From Mesorhabditis belari (taxonomy: Eukaryota; Nematoda; Chromadorea; Rhabditida; Rhabditidae): a DNA stretch of 64,000 nucleotides. Under the pieces are notes generated by a model. The model was given only the letters and a program-made list of their open reading frames with translations. It did not search any database and was not told where the DNA came from. This document shows, in pieces, positions 44,919-56,329 of the stretch; position 1 is the first letter of the stretch, and the number at the start of each line of letters is the position of its first letter. The stretch covers positions 62,001 to 126,000 of the forward strand of contig CAUEEP010000864.1 in assembly GCA_958450365.1 (NCBI GenBank). Direction: 5' to 3'. The position numbers were made by a program, and so were the translations under genes.

Positions 44919-45798
44919 TTATTCGCTTGCTGCAGGGAGCCAACCACGACACTTCTTTTCATCGCACCTATAAATTTTTCAAAACAGTAAACCAGAAAAT
45001 GGAATCATCACTCACCAACATTTGGTCCTTCCTTTCTTTGAGTTCTTTGGCTTAACGTTTGTAGGATAGTAGTTAAGGGTAAGTTCCTCGCCTAAAAATC
45101 ATCTCTATCAAGTAAAAAATTATTCGCTTACCCGGCTCAATATCACGCATGGAGTAGAAACCGATCCGAAAATCGTGTTCGGAATATTTATTCGTGATCA
45201 CAAGTTTCGCTACCAAATTTGGATTGCACGAATGATTTATGAACCTGGTTTCATTTCCGAGGCTTGTGGCGTCGATCACCAGGAATTTGTTGTCGAGCTT
45301 TGTGATTGCCGTCGCAAGACTGAATTGGTATTTTGTGTGTTTGTTTCGGCGTTTGGCTTCCGCAAAAGTGATCACCTGAAGGAACTTGATAAATTTAAAC
45401 TGTGCGCGCTTTTCAAACCTCTCCGACGTATTCACCGACAAAAACATTCTTTGGAATTTTGAAAATTGTGCGAAGACCCCAGCCTTTCCTTCCTTCCCAA
45501 AATAGCACCAACGGTATCTGTCTCCCTTCCTGAATTTTTTTGATTGCTAATTTACATAAACAACAACCTGCAGCACTCGTTGACGACAAGTTATGGGATC
45601 ACATTTGCAATGCTCTCCACACTCAACTACTACGTCACAACTAGAGTTTGCCGAGTTGAGTTTCCGGATGGCCTTTGGTTTTGTTCCACTTTTGTAACTT
45701 TGTGCAACATGATGCTAAAGGAAAAGTAAGAAAAATAGTTTTCATGATACCGAGGCACAGCAATTAATTGCACCCTTGCATTCGCAAGCTTTGTTGCA
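44919..45798 (-). CDS. SUV39-type histone H3K9 methyltransferase (pre-SET, SET and post-SET), 5' truncated
   Basis: Exons, 5' to 3': 45,751-~45,798, 45,568-45,714, 45,419-45,529, 45,132-45,375, 45,016-45,091 and 44,919-44,967, all joining in phase across introns of 36-48 nt. The pre-SET part has nine cysteines (CEC, CC, C, C, CKC, C), the Zn3Cys9 pattern of SUV39/G9a enzymes. The SET domain follows with KGWGLRT, FVGEYVGEVIT, RFINHSCNPN (SAM-binding pseudoknot) and GEELTLNYY. The post-SET motif CWCDEKKC completes a zinc site, then WLPAASE and a TAA. Such enzymes methylate H3 Lys9 in heterochromatin. At 45,798 the gene is cut by an inverted copy of 16.6-16.9 kb DNA. The missing 5' sequence partly survives at 29.9-30.1 kb, and no chromodomain is seen. 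Truncation means activity is uncertain. Confidence 0.88.
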
Positions 45799-46072
45799 GG
45801 TTTTTCGTTTTTTTAAAATTTTTGTCTATTAAAGTTTTTCTTGCATGTAAAAATAGAAATTCTGACAACTGAAAAATGCGCCTGACTGGAAAAAAGATAT
45901 TACACTTCGAAATTTGCTAAACTTGAAGCTACAAGACCCTTGTGCATGACGTGTTCTTTTAAAGTGCATTCTATTCGATACTCATCCCCTTTTGCACCCC
46001 AACTTTGAGCTCAAATATCTTAATGTTGGACTAGCCAATTTAAATATTCTGAATATCATCGGATGCACATAT
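45798..46072. repeat. Inverted copy of 16,620-16,895
   Basis: Its junction with the methyltransferase exon (AAAAACCTGCAACAAAGC region) is the 5' breakpoint of that gene. Confidence 0.8.
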
Positions 46073-46159
46073 TCCCCAAATCGTTTCCCTTACTTAAGAG
46101 ATTTTCAAAAAATAAACCCATTTGATCGTTTAAACTCATTTTTAGGGCAAAATCACCCA

Positions 46160-46330
46160 CAAGGGCTATATATTGACCCCCTTTTTGCCCATCTCAGATA
46201 AATAGAAAACTGAAATGAAGGGGGAAATGAGACCGGAGAATGAATGCAAAAGGAGCTGGGAAGACATTCAGATAGGAGCGTCGCAGCCTCTCCCCTCGAT
46301 CGATCCCCGGACCACCTCTCAGCCTTTTTT
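46160..46330. repeat. Copy of 57,370-57,535 (inverted)
   Basis: The ATATATTGACCCCCTTT... GAATGCAAAAGGAGCTGGG... CGATCGATCCCCGGACC block matches the 57.4-kb region on the other strand. A third, shorter copy is at 61,955-62,047. Confidence 0.85.
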
Positions 46331-47020
46331 TCACTGTAGAACATTAGCTCACTACAGTATACCGGTTTAAGTATTCAGCCGACAGCATTCAATTTACAAT
46401 TACAAAGCCCATTCCTCTTGTCAGTCTTTAAAGAAACAGGAGAAAGCAAAAATTTGAGTTCAAGTTTCAATTTTATCGGCATCAAAGTTTCCATTTCATA
46501 AAAATGTACTTGATTTTTATATGATTGTTCAGGAGCTTAATACTTTGAAGTTGCAAATTTTGAAATTGACCACTTCGAACTTGTTAGACTGCAGCTTGTC
46601 TCACCACAGTACCCACTGTAGCTAATGAAATTCGCTTATAGAAAACTATAACCTGCTTAGTAAACTGTAATATAAAAAGATAGAGAAATTTTCGGTCAAA
46701 GTTCACCTACTTATCTCAAAGGGTCAATCCATTTAAAATCCTATGACTCAAGCTGTAAGAGTTTAATTGACTTCTGCTTCCAACATTGGAATTTACGTTA
46801 AATTTCAGTAAAGAAATGTGTAATTTGTTTTATCGACTTACGAATAAAATTATGGAGAAAATTAAGGTCAAAGTGAGATAAGTGCCTACCCTTCCCTAGA
46901 TATTTGTCTAGGGGCGAGTAGAGAGTCTGAGTTGGACTACTCTTCTCATTTGTCTCATGTCTCAAAATCCTCAACATCTTTATAAAATCGTCGAAATTAT
47001 GAACAACTCGCGCATGCCCG
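46331..47020. other. Intergenic stretch, nothing recognised
   Basis: AT-rich DNA with scattered CTGTAGCTA-type motifs. The long minus-strand frame entering from 47,180 is minisatellite-derived. Confidence 0.45.
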
Positions 47021-47025
47021 AGTCT

Positions 47026-47170
47026 TGCCCCCAAGATCTTGCCCCAAGATGCCATGATCTTGCCCCCAAGATCATCTTGCCCCCAAGATGATCTTGCCCC
47101 CAAGATGATCTTGCCCCCAAGATGATCTTGCCCCCAAGATGATCTTGCCCCCAAGATCATCTTGCCCCCA
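47026..47170 (+). repeat. Minisatellite, unit ATCTTGCCCCCAAG (14-17 bp)
   Basis: About nine head-to-tail units of GATGATCTTGCCCCCAA. They generate a repetitive minus-strand frame (GARSSWGQD). Confidence 0.9.
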
Positions 47171-47465
47171 ACAGTAATCAAAGCTTTTCAGGCCCGAAAG
47201 CCGAAAGCGAGAACCCGGGGGCGGGTTTTTGGAGAATCAAAAACTGGGGGGGCGGGTTTTTGAAGAGTGTCCGAAAACCCGGGGGCGGGTTTTTGAAGAG
47301 TGTCCGAAAACCCGGGGGTGGGTTTTTGGAGAGTCAAGCCGATTTCCTTGACTAAAATCGCATACGATATTAGTCAAGGAAATAGCCCCCAGTTTTTGAT
47401 TCTCCAAAAACCCGCCCCCGGGTTCTCGCTTTCGGCTTTCGGGCCTGAAAAGCTTTGATTACTGT
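47171..47465. mobile_element. Inverted-repeat element with ~78-bp perfect TIRs and G-rich array
   Basis: The arm 47,171-47,249 (ACAGTAATCAAAGCTTTTCA ... GAACCCGGGGGCGGGTTTTT) is complementary to 47,386-47,465. Between them the CCCGGGGGCGGGTTTTTGA unit is repeated. A decayed relative lies at 62,620-62,765. Confidence 0.85.
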
Positions 47466-47509
47466 AAGACTTTCAGGCCTGAAGTAAATCACTCTCTTTT
47501 ACTAAAAGC

Positions 47510-47630
47510 TCCTTAACAACTCGCGCGCGCAAGTTGTCATAAAATAATCAAAATCCTTAACTCGCGCATGCGCAAGTTGTTCATAATTTCGAAGATTTTA
47601 TGAAGAACTTGCGCATGCGCGAGTTGAACT
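47510..47630. repeat. Hairpin with AACTCGCGCATGCGCAAGTT arms
   Basis: 47,558-47,586 and 47,600-47,627 are complementary (AACTCGCGCATGCGCAAGTT ... AACTTGCGCATGCGCGAGTT), and each arm is itself palindromic around GCGCATGCGC. Partial copies lie at 47,005 and 47,515. Confidence 0.8.
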
Positions 47631-48099
47631 AATTTTATCTAGGTTTTTATTGGTAAGTCTATAAAAAATAAAAGATTTCTAAAGTCAAATTTTGTGTAGA
47701 TTCTAATAAATGCAACCGCTATTTGATTTACTGAGTTAAATTTACTGATTTAGTAAGGCTTCGGCTTTCGGACACTGTCGCAAAGCTTAAGCATTTCGGT
47801 AAAGGCTTTGGTTTTAGGACACTGTAAGAGTTCAATCGATGTAAGAGTTCAATCGACTTCTGCTTACTATCATTGGAAAAAAAATCAAGAATACCTTACT
47901 GATTGATAGTTTCTATTTTCTAGAGCTTCCAGAGCTTCTATAGCTACTAGAACCTCTAGAGCCTCTAGAGCTTTCAAAGCTTATCTAGAGCTTCCAGAGT
48001 GTTTCTATGCGCTTAGGTATCAAATTAAAGTAGAGAGAATAAGTATTTTTTGAGATATAATACATCTTTTAAGCATTAACCAGCGCTTAGAAAAAATTA

Positions 48100-48722
48100 T
48101 TAAAAGATGATGATACTCAAGCGCCCAGAAACAGTGTTGTGTTGAGATTGATTCGCTTGAGTGTAAACTTGGACCGCGGTACCTGTGGAGTATTCGGGGT
48201 TCAATATATCATTGGAAAATATCAATACATTTCTCACAATGTTCCAAAGTAAATCTTCGTATCTGTTTGCTTCAACCGTTTCTTTTTCTGTGAAATAAAA
48301 AGCTTTCCGAGAATCAATGATTATCAAGTGAGCTTTTTTTCTCCTTTTTCTCCTTTTTCCCCTTTCTCTCCTTTTGCTCTTCTTTTTCTCTTTTCCACAA
48401 ATTTTTAGCAATTGGCGGGTTTCCAGAAAAAAGAATTGAATTTGTCTTTCACATAAGCATTGATATAAATGATAACTGTTAATTTATAACTTGAAAACGT
48501 TTTCCGATCGTCAACTTGTAATAAACTTAGCTGCTTTATCGACTTTGCTAAAGAGTGACTCAGCCAGTAGATGCTACAGTAACCATAACTATAGACACTA
48601 TCGTAATCCGTAACCAAGTTACCGACGTTACTGCCTTGCAGTGCCAAATATTTTCCACCGTAGTCATCGAGATTACTGTAAGCTTGACTAGCTGGTATGA
48701 TATCACAGCTGGATCTGATCAC
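48100..48722 (-). CDS. Duplicated unknown gene, copy 2 (intact frame)
   Basis: The upstream exon region (within 48,420-48,722) includes CDIIPASQAYSNLDDYGGKY and LALQGSNV, after a possible GATCAG acceptor. It may end at a GTAACT donor near 48,623, because the following DNA contains the TACTGTAGCATC motif common in noncoding DNA here. The last exon 48,100-48,287 follows TTTCACAG and encodes KETVEANRYEDLLWNIVRN, LIFSNDILNPEYSTG and QVYTQANQSQHNTVSGR to a TAA. The copy at 19.1-19.7 kb is frameshifted, and a third fragment of the last exon lies at 60,182-60,291. The fold is not recognised. Conservation of the last-exon frame in two copies supports coding. Confidence 0.5.
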
Positions 48723-48739
48723 ATTCTCTCAATCGTGGA

Positions 48740-49190
48740 GATTTAGACCGGCTTACGATATTCCATCGAATTCTGTAGAGTACAGTCATTTGCTGTTAGA
48801 TTTGTGTAACTGTGTATTCGGTTATCTTTGAGAAATTGAAAGTTTTATTTCACAAAAGCCATGTCTATATACAGTGTTGTGAAACAAAGAAAAGAATCGC
48901 GTGGATCAATGGATTGGGGAAGGAGGGAAGGGAAGCGAAGAGAGGGAAGACGAGGGAAGATGAGGAAAAAGCAAGAAAGGGAAGAGGAGCGAAGGGAAGG
49001 GATGAGACAAGCGAGTGCCTATATAGAATTCAGAATTGGGGAACGGGGGTGAATGCGAATCAATTGGGACGTTTAGACCGGCTGAAAGGACATACAAACG
49101 AATGAAATATGATTGCATGAATATGATTGCAGACTTCTCTCCGCCCGGCCTCATCGTCTCTTTCACACAAAGCAATTTTAATAGATACAT
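48740..49190. repeat. Outer part of the 48-49 kb duplicated block
   Basis: Inverted copy of 18,640-19,120 with the purine/pyrimidine tract. No gene is seen. Confidence 0.75.
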
Positions 49191-49800
49191 TTTTTCTTGC
49201 GAAAAACTAGTCTTCTTGCGAAAACGAGCAGTTTATAGAACAAAAAACTATGAAGAATTCGCTGTGCCAGAAGGTGTACGTTTGCAATTTTCGAAAGAGT
49301 AAAGTCGAAATCCCAAATCACCCTCACATTTGATGAATAAAACAAATAAAACATAGTAAACAAAACAAAAAACTTGCATTTAAAATCCAAAAAAATTAAA
49401 AAAATTAAAAAATTAAAAGAAAATGAAAAGAAAATGAAAAGAAACTCGAAAAAGAAACATATGAAATTAGAAATTTTATTAGAAATTTCTCAGCTTTTTT
49501 TTTTGAACTGAGAAGAAATTTTTGTATAAAAGGAATAATTTACGAATCGAATAGTAAAATGAAATTTGAAATAGAACAGCAAATTCACGGGATAGAATGT
49601 ACATGGTTTTGTTGTTCTTGCTTTTGATGATGATGAATTGATTCGAAGGGGATTTAACAAAAAAGGAATTTCGGAAATACACACACTGGGAATCGACGGA
49701 CAGGCCACAAATAGCATATCATGTGTAGTTGATAGCGAAATTATAAGTATAACGAAGATTGATTGGTGATTGGATGGATTAGGTCAGCTTAGGTCAAACA
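49191..49800. other. Intergenic AT-rich stretch
   Basis: No exon recognised. This could include the distal 3' UTR of the minus-strand hlh-30-like gene, but no poly(A) signal was assigned with confidence. Confidence 0.4.
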
Positions 49801-49804
49801 GATC

Positions 49805-50045
49805 AGGATTACGGTAGACTAGGCTGGAGGGAGAGCCAGACTGCTGGAGCTAGACTAGGCTGCTGGAGCTAGACTAGGCTGGAGCCAGGCTAGGCTGCTG
49901 GAGCCAGACTAGGCTGCTGGAGCTAGACTAGGCTACTGGAGCCTGACTAGGCTGGAGCTAGACTAGACTCCAATGCTTCAATGGAGCCAGACTAGCCTCT
50001 AATGCTTCAATGGAGTTAGCCTAGGATCCTAGGCTAAGCCAGGCT
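49805..50045 (+). repeat. Minisatellite, unit CTGGAGCTAGACTAGG
   Basis: Some twelve degenerate copies of GCTGGAGCCAGACTAGGCT. Confidence 0.9.
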
Positions 50046-50559
50046 TCAATTAAACATCTGTTAACTTGTATGGAAATTTGATATATCCAATGATAGATGT
50101 GAGGATGATTTTCCAATCGATCTAGGTTCCAATCAAATCAAATGAACCAATCAAATGAATCAAAATAATGACAAAAAAAAATGAAAAAGAAATAAAATCG
50201 TTCCTGTTGATTGTGGACCCGAGAGAGAATGGTGGGAGAAAGGGAAGAAATGGCTCAATCGGTGGGAAAACAACCCGAGTTCGGGTCCCTGAGTGAGTCT
50301 GAGTCTTTTAAACTGAATGCTGAGCCATTCCATATCCCGTTTCTTCACTTTGTCGAAATTTTCTTCGACACAAGTTGTACACATTTCAATGGGTTTCACC
50401 TTTAAAAAAGGGAAACACACCGGATTTACAAAGGGGGGTTTTTCAGTGATCAAATAGAAACGATATGAAGAAAGAAACGAAAATGGTTTACAAATATTTG
50501 AATGAAACTGGATACACATATGTACAAGTCGTTTGTTGTATATCTGAATAGCGAGTTCT

Positions 50560-53500
50560 TTATGAATAGTCCATATTGTGATTGGCGTGCATCGGCTGGG
50601 TGTTCCCGTAGGGGCTAAATATCGTAGAATTGAGACTTTGAAGGAAAAATTGAAATATTAGATATCCTCTAAATATCCGAAATCTTCTAAATAGCTTGAC
50701 AAATGCTCCCCAAGTGCCCTGGAAACAACTTCTAATATTGTTTTTTATCTATTATCTCAATTCTACCTCAAGACACGACTCCATGATCAAATCGGGGAAT
50801 GGCCCGTGGTGCATCCCTTTGTGGCTGTTGGGGCGGTATCTGCAAATGTTAGAGCTATTGAGAAATACTATTAGAAACTAGATATTGAATACTTACTGAC
50901 TATAAACTAAATAACTAATTGTAAGCTATTGAATGATTGTTACAGTATCCAGCTAATAGAAAAGGCAAGTATTTGATACAGTAATCTTCTACTGTTTTTC
51001 AAAAAGCTACTGTAGCTTCTACTTTGCTTCTACTTCTACTTCTACTACTTTGCTTCTACTTCTACAATAAGCTACTGTAGCTTCTACTTTGCAACCAAAT
51101 TCGACCATTTTCTGCTTCTATTTGACACTAACTTTATCTGAATACTGTAAACAATCAATAGAATATAATTAGACAAAGTTTGGTTTGATATATCTATAAC
51201 TTCTCCACCTCCATTGTGGCGTCTGATAATCTTGTGGACTTGAGCGAAAGAATTGATCGGATCCATAATGGATCCGTTCTAGCGGCGAGGCGATCGCAGC
51301 CGTCGTGTCAGAGAGTTGTGACATAAAACCCGATGAGGACTAAAAGAATAGAGAATGAGAGCAAAATAAAGAACATAAATTTAGGGTCCTAGTACTAGTT
51401 TCCGAAAAGAATTGCTGATTTTTTAGTACCCAATCGGGGAGCCGATTGATTGTGAGTCTTTTCGAGGGGAGACAAGAGAAGAGTTGAGCGATCGCTTACA
51501 AGTGATCCGCATGGGGTTTGATTTCGACTCCCTTCGGTCTCCTGTTTGATTGGTCGAGGAGCGGAGGGGATGGCTGGGAGTGGAGGAAGCGCTTTGGTAG
51601 GCGCGTTGAGGCCATTCTTCGCCAAGATCTCCTCGAGTTCCTAAAATTGAGTGCATAGAATGCGTATCTTTTATCTATCTTTATTTACTCGCTTAGTAGA
51701 ATGGTTCAACGAGTATCTACACTACACACGACAATGAAATCTCATGTTTTAGAAAAAGATCGTCACTTTCGCGCGTCTGTAACTCCCTTATCTTTACCGT
51801 ATTTCTAAATATTAATATTATCATGGTGTAGCCCTTGAAAAGAGCTTTCAGAAAATGTGTAACACTAATAGTTTAAACTGAAAGACAAGGGAGTTACAGA
51901 CGCGCGAAAGTGACGATCATTTTTCAAATATGATATTTCATTGTCCAGTACTGTAGCTGAAGAATCATTGAATTGAATGGTGAAGCCAATCCAAGCCAAG
52001 CCAAGCCAAGCCAAGCCAAGCCAAGCCCAGCCATTTCCCTCACTCACTCTGACTCGATCGGCGTATTGTTTCGCAGCGTTTTCCAATTTGTTTTGTTGTT
52101 GCTGTTGTTTAATCATGCTCTGAAAGCTCTTCTTTGCATAGAAGTTTTTTTCTTTTCACTTACATCTCGATCCTTTTGCAATTGTCGAATGTAGTCACAA
52201 GATGCTTTGAGAATCGTCCCTTGGTTTAACTTCATCTCTCTAAATTCGGCTCTAAAGAGAAAATGCCTGATAACGGGAAGTAAATATTTAGTGGCATTTT
52301 CTTGAAATTAGATTTCAACTCACTCGGAAGCTCCTTTAGGCAGCATAACTCCTAATTCTTTGATTCGGTCGTTGATATTATAGCGACGACGGCGTTCAAC
52401 TGAAAAAAACTTCTGATTTCATCGATAATTATGAATGAAATGAACTCACTCATATTGTGAATGTCCTTCTTTCTGCGATCGCCGTAGTGTTCCGGATCAT
52501 CGGCACTGGGAACGGGTCCTTGCGACGAGCCACGTACCTGCAAACAATAATAATCATTTAGACCCATCAGATACCTATATATCAGAGACCTATTATATCC
52601 ACAGCTTAGTATTATATCATAAAGTTTACCAATTGATCCATATCCGATGAGGAGGGAGCTGACGAGGAGACGACGTGGCGGAATTGCATCGCGCCCGGGA
52701 TTCCCATTCCGACGGGTGAGCCTGAGTGGCCTGAACCACCTAAATGGTTTTTTTAAGTTCTTACAGTTTCAACTCAAATTCATAATCCCTTTTGCTCTTG
52801 GCATTAGACAAGTTTTTAGCTGAATATCTTTTAAAATTGCGTGCGAAAAATCAAGACAGAAAAAGGAGTCATCTAGTTGTCTTCTAGTTGTCTTCTAGCT
52901 GTCTTCAAGTTGTCTTCTAGTTGTCTTCTAGCTGTCTTCTAGCTTAACCTTTTTAAAAAATTAAGATATTCAGTTGTAGTCTTGAAAATTTTATTTTATT
53001 TTGTTCAAATTTTATTTTATTTTTTATTTAAACTTTGTTTCAAGTAGCCTTTTGAAAATGAGCTTTCCTACCAATCATGGATAGCCATGAGGCGTTTTTT
53101 TTTCGTTTTTCGGAAAGATGTGCCGGTTTTTGTATTTAAAAAGGTGAAATTTGAGATCTCCTGATAATGAAAAGAGAAAAGAAAAGAGAGCTTTTATGAG
53201 ATAAAAAAAGAGAAAATGATTCGATCGATCCGTTCTCTTTTGATGGACTCGATTCGATCAGCTGATTGACTCAACTTCTTGAAAAGGGAAGGCGATCATT
53301 CAACAATGAAATTATTTCAAGAAAATCAACGTTTTCTAGATTCTTAGACTAGTTAAAGTTAAAAAGATTTAAAAATTTGATTAGCTAAGCCAAGCCAGCC
53401 AGCCAAGCCAGCCAGCCAAGCCAGCCAGCCAAGCCAGCCAACCAGACCACCTCCTGCCTTGGTTTCATTGTCTTTCGTTTGTCTTTCGTCTTTCATTGTC

Positions 53501-55193
53501 AAAAGTTATTTGTTTATGATAATGAGTAAATAGATAGCAATAATAAGCAATTCCTAATCCATTACTAACCTTCTTTACTCCAGTCTAACATCGGCTTGAA
53601 AAATTTGAAGTTTGAAAATCATCCAATACTAGGGGGAAAAGAAACGAAGAACAAAAGGTTCTAAGGTAATGAAATGGCAAAGAAGGCTGATTGTGACGAG
53701 AAACGAGCGATATCTGACCATCACATGACTTTCTCTTATAAACAGGTTTCCCCCAACAAATAAATAAGGGCAGAGAAGGGGCAATACACCACACAAAGTT
53801 CATCCCCGAGAGAGGAGACAGACACTCCCGGTCGGAATTGGATCATAGAATCATTCTACTCGATTCAAACCTGGATTTATGCAAAAGTACAAAAGGATTG
53901 CTAATTGTATGAAGTGTCTGGCTGGCAGCTAAACCAATGCTTTCTCTAGACATTTCAGATCATGAAAACAGCGCCGGTTTGAGCGAACTTTCCCCTCTTT
54001 TTGGGTCCCTTGACCTTTTTCCGATACGTCATTGTTTTGTCTCGTTTACCTGTTTACCTCTTCCCCAATTGCCCTACTTGATTCGTAAAAACAAATCAAT
54101 CTTGAACACCTCACCTGAAGAGTTGTTTCCGGGAATCGGTCTTCCTTGCGAGGAGAGATTCGTCAAATTGTCTGCACAAGAGTACGGGGCGGTCAGCTGG
54201 AAATTGAGAGGATAAAATATGTAAATATTCAGCCATAGTCGTTGAATCAGTTAGCTGTGTTGGCTAGAAAAGCGAGTGGTTTTCGTGGAACGCAAAGGAA
54301 AACTAAAAACGCGATCTGATGGATACAATACCGTTAGATTACTGTAGCATCTAAGAACTGGAGTTCAGTCACCGTACTGTAAGATTAACGATAGTACTTG
54401 GGGTTACTCTAGCTACTAAATAGCATCAATCGCTCAGTATCAAAGCTTACATTCGTCTAACTTTTCTCGCCTCATAGAGTCAGATCTGAAATCATTGTAA
54501 CTAGAGCTTAACTATAGTACAGTGTAAGATTACTGTAGATTACTTTAGCTCTAGCTTAGCAAACGAAGCTTATTAGTAGCTTATTAGTCTCAGGACAACT
54601 TAAGACACTTTATCAACATCTCAGCTACAGTAAGATAAGTAAGAAGATAGAATCTTGGAACTAAATCCCCATTCATCTATTTTACCCAAATAAAATCTAG
54701 CCTCATTTCATGATAATTTTGCTTACAGTTCATCTCCCGTATTACTACTCTATCTGTTCAGCTACAGCAATAGTACTTGACGTTAAAGTACAGTCTACAG
54801 TTCGGCTACAGCTATATGTACTACTCTACCTAAAAATGCGTCTTTTGTATCAAAAAACAGCTGAAATTCAGGGCTACTTTTTGATATCGAAATCCAATGG
54901 AAAACTATAATTAGAAATCGAAACTATATTTAGATATGGTCTATCTCACAAAATATGGTGGTCTATCTCTCAAAATATATCTATAATCAGGACAATTCTG
55001 TGTTTGATCTTAGTATGTGTAATAACCACTCCTCGCCAACCTCTTTTCAACACAACTTTTCACAAAACAACATGAGCTTTTAGATTGAAGAAAGAGAATA
55101 TCTGCCTACCGGTGTTTGGTGTGGTTTGCTGCCCCGAGTGCGCTGCTCGTCTTCCAACGAGAGGATCTCATCAATCAGATATTCATCCAGTAA
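50560..55193 (-). CDS. hlh-30: bHLH-leucine-zipper transcription factor of the MITF/TFEB (HLH-30) family
   Basis: Exons, 5' to 3': 55,110-55,193, 54,115-54,196, 52,630-52,739, 52,450-52,537, 52,324-52,399, 52,164-52,251, 52,048-52,119, 51,500-51,640, 51,209-51,339, 50,767-50,839 and probably 50,560-50,718. Every join is in phase. [12 protein letters not shown] matches the acidic activation helix of MITF/TFEB. The basic region and loop read [18 protein letters not shown] and [12 protein letters not shown], followed by helix 2 ([19 protein letters not shown]) and a zipper with [20 protein letters not shown] and [10 protein letters not shown]. The family binds E-boxes (CACGTG) and drives autophagy and lysosome genes. 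The final exon's frame ends HANHNMDYS, but its first half looks intronic. Exons 5' of 55,193, including the start, are not settled. A MITE sits in the intron 51,641-52,047. Confidence 0.93.
51730..51950. mobile_element. MITE with ~65-bp TIRs, copy 2, in an hlh-30 intron
   Basis: Same element as 10,767-10,991 (CGTCACTTTCGCGCGTCTGT arms, ATTGTCCAGTA right end). The left tip is degraded. It fills much of the intron between the two zipper exons. Confidence 0.85.
51980..52030 (+). repeat. AAGCC short tandem repeat in an intron
   Basis: Nine or so CCAAG units just 3' (on the minus strand) of the exon ending at 52,048. Confidence 0.85.
52740..54114. other. Large intron of the hlh-30-like gene
   Basis: Contains a GTCTTCTAGTT array (52,872-52,942) and an AGCCAGCCA array (53,388-53,445). 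The plus-strand frame at 53,937-54,215 overlaps a real minus-strand exon and is a shadow. No nested gene was found. Confidence 0.55.
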
Positions 55194-55312
55194 CTAAATG
55201 ACCCGGCTTTATGAAAATATTGAAATCATATGAGAGGCTTTTCTGTTATATTTTGCAAGATTCTAAACTAATTCTAACTAAACAAGAGTCTAGATAAACT
55301 AGAGATTGGAGA

Positions 55313-56290
55313 AAGAAAATGGAGAAAGAATTGGAAAGTACGCGTGATAGAGAATAGGAGAGCCCGCGAAAAACAGCTGCCTTCTCTTTCGATGAGAGAT
55401 CCACACAAACTAGACGTAAACAAGGCGATTTGGTAAAAGTTTGGATTTCATTTATGGAGATACACATAAGCTTTTCGAAAGGAGACTTGTTTTAGGAAAC
55501 AATTAGGAGCTTGTGTTCCCTATATTGTTTTCTAAATGATGCGCTTTGGCATAAGTTATCGTACTGGGATTTATTTGCAAATAAAATCAATTCAAATCAC
55601 CACAAAGCTCAGGTCAATAAATAGCTAATTGAAGGCTTAGAGAAAAGGATGGGTTCATTTTTTTGAAAAAAAACATTTACAGGGATATAACAGAAAAATG
55701 AGATCTAAGGTATCAAAGCAGGGCTGGTTCTAGGACCAAACTTTCGACAATGGCTTATAGGCTTTCGACAATGGCTTAGGATCAGCCCTGAATCTAAGAA
55801 AACCTACTTCAAATAGCATTTTCTATAAAGGAAAACAATTCAATCTGTTGAGGTAGTTGTTTGAGTCTGAGCTTAGAGCTGGGGTGGTTGGGTGAAAAGG
55901 GGGAGGGGCAGGGGTCAAGTTTTGAGAGGAAGAGAGATCTTCGACGCTGCGGCCAGCTGACGAAAAGGGAGCAAAAGACTTGGCTTGACATTGGGGTCAG
56001 AGGGCAGACGAGAAAAGAAAATGGAGAAAGAATTGGATACGCGTGATAGAGAATAGGAGAGCCCGCGAAAAATTCTCTTCTCTTTCGATGAGAGATCCAC
56101 ACAAACTAGACGTAAACAAGGCGATTTTTGGGGAAGAATAGATCGTGCTATTATTTTATGAATCAACAAAACACATTGACTAATCAAAACTCAATCAAAA
56201 CTCAAAACTCAAAGATAATGTCTCTTTTTGATCAATTATTTGGTAAAAGTTTGGATTTCATTAAGGGGATAGACATAAATAAAAGGGTAA
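55313..56290. repeat. Partial segmental duplication upstream of hlh-30
   Basis: 55,313-55,470 and 56,019-56,290 share a ~150-bp sequence (AGAAAATGGAGAAAGAATTGG ... CAAACTAGACGTAAACAAGG). The second copy is split by ~110 bp of extra sequence before GGTAAAAGTTTGGATTTCAT. Confidence 0.8.
55812..55985 (-). CDS. Possible upstream exon of the hlh-30-like gene
   Basis: After ATGTCAAG one frame reads KSFAPFSSAGRSVEDLSSSQ, then NLTPAPPPFHPTTPALSS and DSNNYLNRL. This Ser/Pro/Thr-rich composition is typical of transcription-factor flanks. However, no GT donor falls before the frame closes, so the exon cannot be joined cleanly to the one at 55,193. Confidence 0.3.
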
Positions 56291-56329
56291 AGTTTGTGAA
56301 ACAGCTGATCGCTTTGTAAAACAGCTTTT

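Noticed and set aside
46798..47181. 127-residue frame with GARSSWGQD repeats
   Set aside because: Direct translation of a 14-17 bp minisatellite.
53937..54215. 92-residue plus-strand frame
   Set aside because: Antisense shadow of the hlh-30-like exon at 54,115-54,196, which has matching splice sites and phase.
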